This document shows, one piece after another, positions 1 to 7,203 of a stretch of DNA of 64,000 bases. Under the pieces are notes generated by a model. The model was not told the origin of the DNA. It saw only the letters and a program-made list of their open reading frames with translations, and did not search any database. The stretch is from Cytophagaceae bacterium (GTDB lineage: Bacteria > Bacteroidota > Bacteroidia > Cytophagales > Spirosomataceae): NCBI GenBank assembly GCA_947450365.1, contig CANFVE010000007.1:1-64000 (forward strand), in the 5' to 3' direction. Within the stretch, counting starts at the first letter, position 1, and every line of letters begins with the position of its first letter. The position numbers were made by a program, and so were the translations under genes.

Positions 1-215
1 CACCGGTCGATTCTCATCACGACGATTCGATTAATTAAACCTTTACGGCAATCATCCAATAATTTGGCACCGGCAGGTCTCAGTTTGAAATCCAATCTAC
101 CGGATACTCCTTCATCTTTATATATCTTCCACCCTGGTTCTATTTTGTCCTCCTGGATGCCGATACTTTGAAGGTAGTACGAAGTTCTAAGATAATACGC
201 GGTTTTCTTTTCCAT
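1..215 (-). CDS. Serine recombinase, N-terminal part (cut by window edge)
   Basis: Reading leftward from an ATG at 215-213 gives 71 open codons to the window edge. The start MEKKTAYYLRTS carries the serine recombinase catalytic motif Y-x-R-x-S (Ser12). Further on come a DEGVSGR segment (residues 34-40) and VVMRIDR (65-71), where the conserved arginine stretch of the resolvase fold is expected. The catalytic domain is therefore present as far as visible; the DNA-binding part lies outside. It is transcribed away from the other element genes and may be a second integrase, an invertase or a resolvase. The family call rests on motifs I can see; the specific role is unknown. Confidence 0.8.
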   Translation of the reverse strand, partial: MEKKTAYYLRTSYYLQSIGIQEDKIEPGWKIYKDEGVSGRLDFKLRPAGAKLLDDCRKGLINRIVVMRIDR

Positions 216-327
216 GTTCGTTATTCGTTTAGGATTAAGTAAATGATAACGCTAATATCCTAGACTGGAATGGATTTCCGGAATAAAATCATTTCTATTT
301 TATATTATGGCCTAAATCTTATTCATT

Positions 328-900
328 TTAAAATTCATGGCTATAGAAATCATAAAAAGAACTATTTGATGCGTAAGAGAATACACTGATTGAATCATCC
401 CGGTAGTTTTTATACACAATGGGGTCACTTGACAACAGGTCATGAAAATGTTCCTTAGTTAGTTGGGTTAAGTAAGTGATTACACCATCTGCCGGTATAT
501 ATTCTTCTGATGAGATGTCTTATTCTGTCATTTTATAATAAATGGTCTGAGTTTCACGAATGGGTCAATTCCCACGATGCCACAGTACGGCGAAATCTGT
601 TCTATTTTAGACATATAATTATGGATTCTGATATCAATAACCCGAATCCTTATTTTATCCTCTGTTGAAAGTTCCACCTATGGCCGGTACGGCAAAAACA
701 TCCTTATAAATTACAGGAAGTGAGGTTGTATTTCTTAGCAATTCCTTAGCATTGGAACCTTCCCTTTTGTATTCATTTTCTTTATATTTATTAAAAAGGT
801 AAGAATTAGTTTGTAGTGGAGCTGATTGATACCATAAAGATTTAGAGTACTCCCCCTCATTAAAGTAACCGCCCACTACCGGTGAAATAATGGGGGATTT
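328..900 (-). pseudogene. Decayed gene of unknown function (frameshifts and in-frame stop)
   Basis: Three adjacent minus-strand segments each read like protein but in shifting frames. The first (about 900-655) contains GGYFNEGEYSKSLWYQ and ends FAVPAIGGTFNRG-stop. The next continues in another frame from STEDKIRIRVIDIRIHNYM to SPYCGIVGID. The third, after a further frame change and one in-frame TAA, reads DISSEEYIPADGVITYL and ends in FYDFYSHEF-stop at 328-330. No segment has a good start, and the first is blocked upstream by a stop near 903. The simplest reading is one gene of about 190 codons broken by two frameshifts and a nonsense change. I do not recognise the family. No other gene is visible between 216 and 908. 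Confidence 0.5.
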
Positions 901-908
901 TTAATTAC

Positions 909-2183
909 ATGTTTTCTTATTTCAATGGTGGTATTAAAAACATTAACCCAAAAAGACACATCGACTTACCTACACTGGTAAGGTTGATAAAGAATAATCC
1001 TGAGAAACTTAAAATCGAAAAGATTCGAGAACTAAGAAGGACCGGCAAGAAATATAAGGCACTTAAGGATTCTCTTCCTAATGTAACTCCTAATTGTATG
1101 GTTAGGGTCCGCAAACTTAAAGATGCTGAATACAATCTGATTGCATTATCCTCATACTTCTACTTTGATATTGATGACTATCCAAACTCACAGCAGTTGA
1201 AAGACCGGTTTATTTTGGAATATGGACATCTTGCATCCCTTATTTGTATTTCTCCAAGTAGCGGTGGTATTACAATCATTTTTAAGGTATCTAATCTTTT
1301 AAAAACTGAGAATGACTTTATTGTTGCTCGTCAATTTATAATAGATAATATATTGATTAATGTGAAATATGATACAAATGCAGAAGATATTGCTCGAGCT
1401 ATGTTTATTTCTTCTGACCCTGAATTATTCTATAACTATGAAAATGAATTAGATATTCCGGTTGAATTATTTAAAAAGACAGTAACAACTAAAGAAAAAA
1501 AGTGCCGGTTGAAAGATAAAAATCCCCTTTCTGGTTTAATACCTATCCATTGTGCACCTCAAGAACACTTCATACCCACTCCAATTAAAGAAGTACTGGA
1601 GCAACTTATATTTGAAACTCCTGTTCAAGTTGATAATCCAATCGTAGATTTTAAGGAAGTTAAATTTGTGGAGATACGATTTAAATATCTTATTAAAGAT
1701 GGATTGAAACATAAAACCTTTACAGGGATGATTCATAAGTTAATGTTTCTTAATCCAAATGCTGACAGACAATTGCTCTTATCATACCTATATCATGTAA
1801 ATAATGAATATACCGGTAACAAGAAGATGGAGTTGAAGCAACTAATCAATTTGTTTGATTTTGTTTTTAATAATGCAAAGTTTCTTGGAAACTCAGATGT
1901 TAAACAGTCGTCTAAGTGGATTCATTACAATAAGGATTGTGAAACGATATTCAACAAACGTAAGGTGTCCGGTAAGATACGTGGTTCTATTCAAAAGAAT
2001 CAAACAAAGCTAAAAATTAAAGCAATAATTGAGGAGATGGAAGAAAAGGGTCTGTCATTGTCGAAGTCAAGTATCTCAAGATATTCAGGGATTCACCGTG
2101 GTACATTGGGAGAACATATGGATTCTGAACTTTATGATATTGATAAATTAATAAGAGAAATCAACGATTCAATTGATTGTTAG
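909..2183 (+). CDS. BT4734/BF3469-like protein (VirE N-terminal type domain) with C-terminal helix-turn-helix
   Basis: This 424-residue protein has the features of the BT4734-like N-terminal domain found in Bacteroidota mobile elements. A Y-FDIDDYP segment lies near residues 84-92 and an ISPSSGGITIIFKV segment near 116-129; acidic and glycine-rich motifs of this kind are compared with primase-polymerase folds. The usual downstream VirE helicase or DUF3987 part is absent. The C-terminus (about 365-410) instead looks like a small helix-turn-helix, with LSLSKSSISRYSGIHRGTLG. It may act in element replication or its control. The start is the ATG at 909, just downstream of the decayed gene. The domain call is from memory of the motif pattern; the function is inferred. 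Confidence 0.65.
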   Translation: MFSYFNGGIKNINPKRHIDLPTLVRLIKNNPEKLKIEKIRELRRTGKKYKALKDSLPNVTPNCMVRVRKLKDAEYNLIALSSYFYFDIDDYPNSQQLKDRFILEYGHLASLICISPSSGGITIIFKVSNLLKTENDFIVARQFIIDNILINVKYDTNAEDIARAMFISSDPELFYNYENELDIPVELFKKTVTTKEKKCRLKDKNPLSGLIPIHCAPQEHFIPTPIKEVLEQLIFETPVQVDNPIVDFKEVKFVEIRFKYLIKDGLKHKTFTGMIHKLMFLNPNADRQLLLSYLYHVNNEYTGNKKMELKQLINLFDFVFNNAKFLGNSDVKQSSKWIHYNKDCETIFNKRKVSGKIRGSIQKNQTKLKIKAIIEEMEEKGLSLSKSSISRYSGIHRGTLGEHMDSELYDIDKLIREINDSIDC

Positions 2184-2265
2184 TATCACAAATACAAGAT
2201 GTAATCTTGAATAATTGCAATCTTCAATTTGATTGGCTAAATTTTCACTAATTTAATCTTATTTC

Positions 2266-3018
2266 GTGATTGTTAATATTCAAATGCCAAAGGTTGAAGG
2301 CAATATCGAAGATGGCATTAAAGTCATCAATAATGTAGTTGGTCTCCTAGAAAACAAATGGGAACAGGGTGTTTTGAATGCCGAATTTGACGAAATATGG
2401 TATTTTAATATGATTTCTTTTTATGAATACTTCAAATATGTTGACAGCCAATTGTCTTTTATACTAAATAATCGTTCCATCGTCTCTAATAAGACCAAGG
2501 AGTTTTTCATATTACGAGAGAGGTTGATTCGTGTACTTAATCCTAAAATTCAGTTACTTATTTATACTGATTCTTTAAATCACAATAAGACATGTTTCTA
2601 TGCAATTATTTCTCACCTTAATGATTTAGGGGAAGAATTATTTTCAGAAATCGAACTTGATGAATTATTGCCAGAAGATTGTAATGAATTTAATCTACAT
2701 GATTTTTTAACCGATAGATTTATTAAAAATATAAAGTCTAAGGTATATGGCTATCTTAAAACGACCATTGAAATCCCTAATAATTTGGATTTAGTTTTTG
2801 AAATGCAAAAGATATCGCATCATAACGACTATGAAGGTTATGCCAATGACTTTATGGCGGAATTACATAAATCGATTGAAAACCTTGAAGTAGATGAGTT
2901 AGAAAAATCAGATATTATCCTTTATAAAAAACTTCAAGAAATAAAAAGATTGTCCTCTAGAGTATCCAATATACTTAATAAGTTACAGGTATTAGACCTA
3001 TCAATAAAGAGGCTTTAA
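2266..3018 (+). CDS. Hypothetical protein, first gene of a two-gene cassette
   Basis: This is an uncharacterised protein of 250 residues if translated from the GTG at 2266, or 244 from the ATG at 2284 (MPKVEG...). It looks helical and fairly acidic in its central part (EELFSEIELDELLPED near 125-140), with no signal peptide or membrane segment and no catalytic motif I recognise. The tail (about 205-250) is rich in Leu, Lys and Glu and may form coiled coil. Only 11 bases separate its stop from the next gene, so the two are almost certainly co-transcribed. I considered an RteC-type regulator of element excision because of length and context, but could not find motifs to support it. Confidence 0.6.
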   Translation: MIVNIQMPKVEGNIEDGIKVINNVVGLLENKWEQGVLNAEFDEIWYFNMISFYEYFKYVDSQLSFILNNRSIVSNKTKEFFILRERLIRVLNPKIQLLIYTDSLNHNKTCFYAIISHLNDLGEELFSEIELDELLPEDCNEFNLHDFLTDRFIKNIKSKVYGYLKTTIEIPNNLDLVFEMQKISHHNDYEGYANDFMAELHKSIENLEVDELEKSDIILYKKLQEIKRLSSRVSNILNKLQVLDLSIKRL

Positions 3019-3029
3019 ATTCAAAAAAT

Positions 3030-4100
3030 ATGAAAGTTTATCTATCATCAACCCCAGAGGTTGAATCCTCGGAAGTGAAAGAAGTTTTTGATTTGTTAAC
3101 ACAAGTTGTTGGTCCAATAGAGTTTAAACAATTGCCATCGCTTTCTACCAATGAAATTGAGGCATTTGTTGAAATGGATGATTCTTTTGAAAATGTACGC
3201 TTATTATCCTTTGATGGATTATTTAATTTATGTACCGCATATCGCAGATACTACTATCAATCTCAAGGAATATCTAAAGAAGATTTCGTGGTTGTTTTAA
3301 CTGCCATTCCTAATGAGAATAAATGGTTTAGTGCATTCCGTGGTAAAAATATTTTTATAGATATAAATGATTGGGAGACCTATACCGGCAAAAACCAAAA
3401 GTACGGCATTGCTTACCAAGTAATGGAAAATATTTTCCAATCTTTTATAAACTTAAATATAGAATTGGGAGAAGTAGAATCTGAGCCCAATGTCCATTGG
3501 CATCCAATCGGTTGTATTAATGATATGTGTCAAAATAAAAGAGATATTATATTAAAGCTTAGAACCGCCGATATTTGCGAATCTTGTCAAGAGCGATTCA
3601 TCAACTCCGGAAACAGTATTGAATTAGGTTTACATATTCAAGGGGAAATTGAAAATATTAGAAAAGGAATTGTAAGGAAGTTTTTAGAGAAAGGAGAGAT
3701 AACTCCTAAAAAGGTAGAAGTTAGAAAAACCGGAAAAATTTATAAAGTATTTATTGAAGGCTTTAACAATCATGTTGATTTTGAAGCAATTGCTAGAACA
3801 TTATATGTTTTTTATTTGAAAAATCTGGAAGGAGTTAATCAATTTGATTTAGAAAAAAATTATAATGAATTAAGGGATTTGTATTTTAAAATGAGAAGAG
3901 GAGGTGATGAAAAAACACTTAAAAATTTAACTGATATAAGAGAGGGAAATTCTTTTTATTCAACAGTATGGGATATCAACAAGGCCTTAAATTCCCTTCT
4001 TGGAGAAGGATTAGTTAGTTTTTACTTGCTTAAAAAGGTTGATGATGTTTATAAAATTTCAATTGATGAAAAGTATATTTCAATAGACAAGGAGTTATAG
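3030..4100 (+). CDS. Uncharacterised protein with an archaemetzincin-like Cys cluster but no HExxH
   Basis: This 356-residue protein has three visible parts. Residues about 70-160 include VVVLTAIPNENKWFSAFRGK followed by NIFIDINDWE. Residues about 165-195 hold a likely zinc site: a C-x4-C pair (CINDMC), then 15 residues, then C-x2-C (CESC). This spacing recalls the C-x4-C...C-x2-C site that follows the HExxH helix in archaemetzincin peptidases. The catalytic HExxH is absent; AYQVMENIF stands where such a helix might be. Residues about 245-356 contain LYVFYLKNLEGVNQFDL, a pattern I associate with a helical domain in many unstudied Bacteroidota proteins. A terminator follows the gene. The fold link is an inference; no function is assigned. 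Confidence 0.6.
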   Translation: MKVYLSSTPEVESSEVKEVFDLLTQVVGPIEFKQLPSLSTNEIEAFVEMDDSFENVRLLSFDGLFNLCTAYRRYYYQSQGISKEDFVVVLTAIPNENKWFSAFRGKNIFIDINDWETYTGKNQKYGIAYQVMENIFQSFINLNIELGEVESEPNVHWHPIGCINDMCQNKRDIILKLRTADICESCQERFINSGNSIELGLHIQGEIENIRKGIVRKFLEKGEITPKKVEVRKTGKIYKVFIEGFNNHVDFEAIARTLYVFYLKNLEGVNQFDLEKNYNELRDLYFKMRRGGDEKTLKNLTDIREGNSFYSTVWDINKALNSLLGEGLVSFYLLKKVDDVYKISIDEKYISIDKEL

Positions 4101-4128
4101 TTTCCGAAAGGTTGCGGTTATTTTAAAG

Positions 4129-4167
4129 GAAGGTTCTGATGTAGTTTTCAGGACCTTTTTTGTTTTA
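4129..4167 (+). terminator. Intrinsic terminator after the two-gene cassette
   Basis: AAGGTTCTGA at 4130-4139 pairs with TCAGGACCTT at 4148-4157 (one G-T pair), with a short loop and then a T-rich run TTTTTGTTTT. It closes the 2266-4100 transcription unit and separates it from the methyltransferase gene. Confidence 0.8.
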
Positions 4168-4170
4168 CGT

Positions 4171-5895
4171 ATGGGATTTTATGTGTGGAACTTCGAGCAT
4201 CGTTTCACGCTAAACCCCACAAAAATGGAAAGCAAAACACAAATCACAGTTACCGGAACCGTTCAAAAATTGGACATTTCCCAAGTTGTCATCCCGCAAG
4301 AGATGAAAAATTTATACGACTATGAAAGTCGTTCAATGGAGGTCGATACACTTAAGACAAGTATCAAAGAGTTTGGTCAGTTAGAGCCAATCACAGTTGT
4401 AAAAGTTAACGGACAGTTTTTTATTGTCAATGGGGTGCTACGTTATCAAGCAATCCTTCGTTCTGAAAAAAATGATGTCGAAGTTAATGTATTAGAAATT
4501 GACACAGAGTCTGAGGATTTCTCACTAGCCGATTTAATTGTTCATACGCAAATCCAAAAGGTAAAAACTCCTAAAGAGAAAATGCGGGAATTCATTTCTA
4601 TTTTGAGACTTGATACCGGTGATTCAAATCCATTACGAGACCGAAACAAGAGATACGACTTTTTGTCATCTACAATGGGAAAAGGTTGGTCAAGAAGTAA
4701 TGTAATCTTAATGATGAATGTCATTAATTGGACAATGAAGAACGGGGATGAGTTGAACTTAGTTGAGCAAGTTTTTGAGGATAAAATTCGTGTTTCTGAA
4801 GCCGCATTTGCTGTGGAAACATTAGCAAGAGAAGATTATGGATATGGGAAGGAAAAAGAATCTCAAATCCTTGACAAGTTTCTAAAGGGTGAGTTCAAGA
4901 AAGATAAGGTGGAGCAATTAGTTGATACATTCAACTATAAAAGAAATGAAGGTTTTACTGAAATTGAAGTTTATCCAATCAAGACAGAGGATTATGAGGT
5001 AATTCACGGAAGCATTGAGGATGTAGAATTGCCAGTGAATATGGAAATCGACGTTGTATTTACATCACCGATATATTATAAATTACGTAAATACGGTGAT
5101 GACCCAAATGAAATGGGTTGGGAGGCAACACCACAGTTATACGCCGAGAGATTAGTTGATAGTTTGATGAAACCATACAACAGATTGAAAGATTCGGGAA
5201 GTATGTTTGTTAATCTTGGTGAAACATACGATAAGGGTCAATGCCTTGGGGTCATTGAAAATGTTGTGGTTGAAATGATTAAAAGAGGTGCGTTTTATGT
5301 GGACCGCATTATTTGGAGAAAGGATTCAAATAAACCAATATCAAATCAGAACCATAGATTCCAACCAAGTTATGAAGTTGTTCTACATTTTGCCAAATCA
5401 AGAAATTATTACTTCAATAGATTTAAGGTTAAGAAAGATGTTTCTGATTTTAAGATTTCTCGTGGATGTAAGGATTATGGTTGGGATGGCGTTAACTATT
5501 ATGTGCCAAACTTCTACAAGCAATTGCGTACAATTATGAGTGAGAACGAGCTACATGATATTGTAACGGTTCAGACCAATACGGCGAGAATCAAACATGT
5601 GGAAGGTGAAGAATATCACCCAGCAACTTTCTCTCAGATGTTACCGGCAATATTTTTGTCTACATTTTCTCCAAAGCCGACAGAGGATTATAAACCACTT
5701 GTTTTTGACCCGTTCCTAGGTGGGGCAAGTTGTGGTCGGACAGCTTTAATGATGGGCTACAGATTTTGTGGAGTCGAGCTTTATGAACAAAACGTTGAAA
5801 CATCAAAACGTATTTTAGCTGAAAGTTTACGGGAATTCGAACCTCGTGCATTGAATCAACTTGAAGCAGACAAGGTATATGAACTGGTCGCATAA
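4171..5895 (+). CDS. ParB-like nuclease domain fused to a DNA methyltransferase
   Basis: This 574-residue protein combines two domains. The N-terminal part (about 30-115) is ParB/Srx-like, with a typical segment SIKEFGQLEPITVVKVNGQ followed by VNGVLRYQA. The C-terminal half (about 270-560) is a DNA N4-cytosine or N6-adenine methyltransferase. Motif IV appears as TSPIYY (the second Pro of the usual SPPY is Ile) and the SAM-binding motif I as FDPFLGGASCGRTA followed by FCGVELYEQ. Motif IV precedes motif I, the beta-type order. Such fusions are typical of phages and integrative elements and usually lack a partner restriction enzyme; none is seen here. The ATG at 4171 lies four bases past a terminator, so the internal ATG at 4225 (MESKTQ) may be the true start. 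Confidence 0.85.
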   Translation: MGFYVWNFEHRFTLNPTKMESKTQITVTGTVQKLDISQVVIPQEMKNLYDYESRSMEVDTLKTSIKEFGQLEPITVVKVNGQFFIVNGVLRYQAILRSEKNDVEVNVLEIDTESEDFSLADLIVHTQIQKVKTPKEKMREFISILRLDTGDSNPLRDRNKRYDFLSSTMGKGWSRSNVILMMNVINWTMKNGDELNLVEQVFEDKIRVSEAAFAVETLAREDYGYGKEKESQILDKFLKGEFKKDKVEQLVDTFNYKRNEGFTEIEVYPIKTEDYEVIHGSIEDVELPVNMEIDVVFTSPIYYKLRKYGDDPNEMGWEATPQLYAERLVDSLMKPYNRLKDSGSMFVNLGETYDKGQCLGVIENVVVEMIKRGAFYVDRIIWRKDSNKPISNQNHRFQPSYEVVLHFAKSRNYYFNRFKVKKDVSDFKISRGCKDYGWDGVNYYVPNFYKQLRTIMSENELHDIVTVQTNTARIKHVEGEEYHPATFSQMLPAIFLSTFSPKPTEDYKPLVFDPFLGGASCGRTALMMGYRFCGVELYEQNVETSKRILAESLREFEPRALNQLEADKVYELVA

Positions 5896-6058
5896 AAATC
5901 GCAATATCACCGTGATTTAGATATTCTTCAAAAACATGTTGAATAATGAAATCCTCATCGAAAAGATGGGTAGGGGGATTTGTGTGTCAAATAAGTAAAA
6001 AAACATGTGGATTTAACGGTTAGGTCCACTTTTAACTAACAATTTAATTTTAAATAAA

Positions 6059-6346
6059 ATGAAAAATTATAACACAAAAGAGATTTTAGTAGATGTAGTA
6101 ATGGAAGTATTGGTAACTCAACGATTTGAGGTTCCAGTGGATTATTCTTTTGATGAAAATGACTACGATGCCGCATACCTTAAACTTATGAATGAATACG
6201 GTTCGGATATGCCAAACCTAACAGGAAGAGTTGATTTTGATGACATTGATGCTGATGAAGTTATTGATGTATATTTTCAAGGTATTGCTGATGTAACTGT
6301 GGAAGAGTGGGACGACAATAATGTTGATGACCATTCATTTTCATAA
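6059..6346 (+). CDS. Small acidic hypothetical protein
   Basis: This is a 95-residue, strongly acidic protein (many Asp and Glu, for example FDDIDADEVIDVYF near 59-72 and VEEWDDNNVDDH near the end). It has no signal peptide and no Cys. It stands alone with its own upstream A+T-rich region and a following hairpin. I do not recognise it; acidic small proteins of this size are common in mobile elements, where some act as DNA mimics, but nothing here shows that. Confidence 0.5.
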   Translation: MKNYNTKEILVDVVMEVLVTQRFEVPVDYSFDENDYDAAYLKLMNEYGSDMPNLTGRVDFDDIDADEVIDVYFQGIADVTVEEWDDNNVDDHSFS

Positions 6347-6382
6347 TAGCTCAAATTGCTCGTTTGTTTTTGTTTATATGAT

Positions 6383-6410
6383 TAGTGGCGGGGCAATGCT
6401 CCGCCTACTA
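6383..6410 (+). terminator. Hairpin, probable terminator
   Basis: TAGTGGCGGGGC and GCTCCGCCTACTA form a near-perfect inverted repeat around an AAT loop, followed only by a weak pyrimidine run (ACTTCTTTC). It lies 37 bases after the 95-residue gene and is the only strong structure in the 203-base gap to the next gene. Confidence 0.5.
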
Positions 6411-6549
6411 ACTTCTTTCAATAACAACAAATCATCGAAAAGTCAAAAGGCCACATCTTGATGTAATGATTCTGAAAATAAATAAAAGGCTTATCGTTGC
6501 ATCAAAGGTCAGGCGCCATAAAAAATACAACTTTTAAATATAGACAATC

Positions 6550-6936
6550 ATGAAAAAAGTAATCATCTATTCTAGGATTGCAGTTCTTGATGACATAGAA
6601 GGCCTAAATCCCCTTAATCGACAAGAGGAAGAATTGATAGCTCATTGCCGGGCAAATAATTATCAAATCATTGGAGCATACCGTGAGATATATTCTGGGA
6701 GCACAATAGAAAGGCCAGAGTGGTCAAAAATTAAATCATATATTAAAAACACCCCAGGTGAAATCGATACGGTCCTATCTACAGATTTCAACAGAATTGC
6801 TAGAAGCCAATTTCTTTTAATGAATGAGATAGAGGTATTTAAGGGATTTGGGGTAGAAATACAAACTACATTAGAAATAGGCCAACTGGATTATTCTGAA
6901 ATATTAAAATATTGCCCAATCATTGAAGAAGAATAA
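6550..6936 (+). CDS. Resolvase-like protein lacking the catalytic serine
   Basis: This 128-residue protein consists only of a resolvase-type catalytic domain. It begins MKKVIIYSRIAVLDD: where active serine recombinases have Y-x-R-x-S, this one has Y-S-R-I-A, so the nucleophile position (residue 11) is Ala. Other conserved features remain, including NRQEEEL (22-28), EIYSGSTIERPEW (46-58) and the paired arginines in NRIARS (about 81-86). It has no recombinase or zinc-ribbon domain and cannot be expected to cut DNA by the usual chemistry. It lies 217 bases upstream of an active-looking large serine recombinase. A regulatory partner for that enzyme or a decaying duplicate are the two readings; the ORF is intact, which slightly favours function. 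Confidence 0.75.
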   Translation: MKKVIIYSRIAVLDDIEGLNPLNRQEEELIAHCRANNYQIIGAYREIYSGSTIERPEWSKIKSYIKNTPGEIDTVLSTDFNRIARSQFLLMNEIEVFKGFGVEIQTTLEIGQLDYSEILKYCPIIEEE

Positions 6937-7002
6937 TTTCCATATCTAACAAAAAATGCAGCATAATCCATATTATCGCCATATTTTTAAACACTTCATA
7001 CC

Positions 7003-7203
7003 ATGGTAAATCAAAAAGATGCAACCAAAATCCTGAATGCCGGTAAAACCAAGTTTACCACAGAACAGGTCCTAATGATAAGAGACTTCCTTTTTTCATT
7101 AGCAGAAATAGAGTACAACAACTATATAAATGAAAATTTAAAAGAAGAAGAGCATGACGAATGTTATACATTATATCCGAGTGAGTACAGACGAGCAAGC
7201 TGA
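7003..7203 (+). CDS. Small conserved-type protein overlapping the recombinase start
   Basis: This 66-residue protein (MVNQKDATKILNAGKTKFTT...) overlaps the recombinase start by 50 bases in another frame. The segment TEQVLMIRDFLFSLAEIEY resembles short proteins that I remember encoded just upstream of serine recombinases in Bacteroidota elements. The overlap suggests coupled translation. No function is known to me; a recombination directionality or accessory role is plausible only from position. Confidence 0.6.
   Translation: MVNQKDATKILNAGKTKFTTEQVLMIRDFLFSLAEIEYNNYINENLKEEEHDECYTLYPSEYRRAS

Noticed and set aside
2266-3018. RteC-type regulator of element excision
   Set aside because: Length and context fit, but I could not identify characteristic RteC motifs, so it is left as hypothetical.
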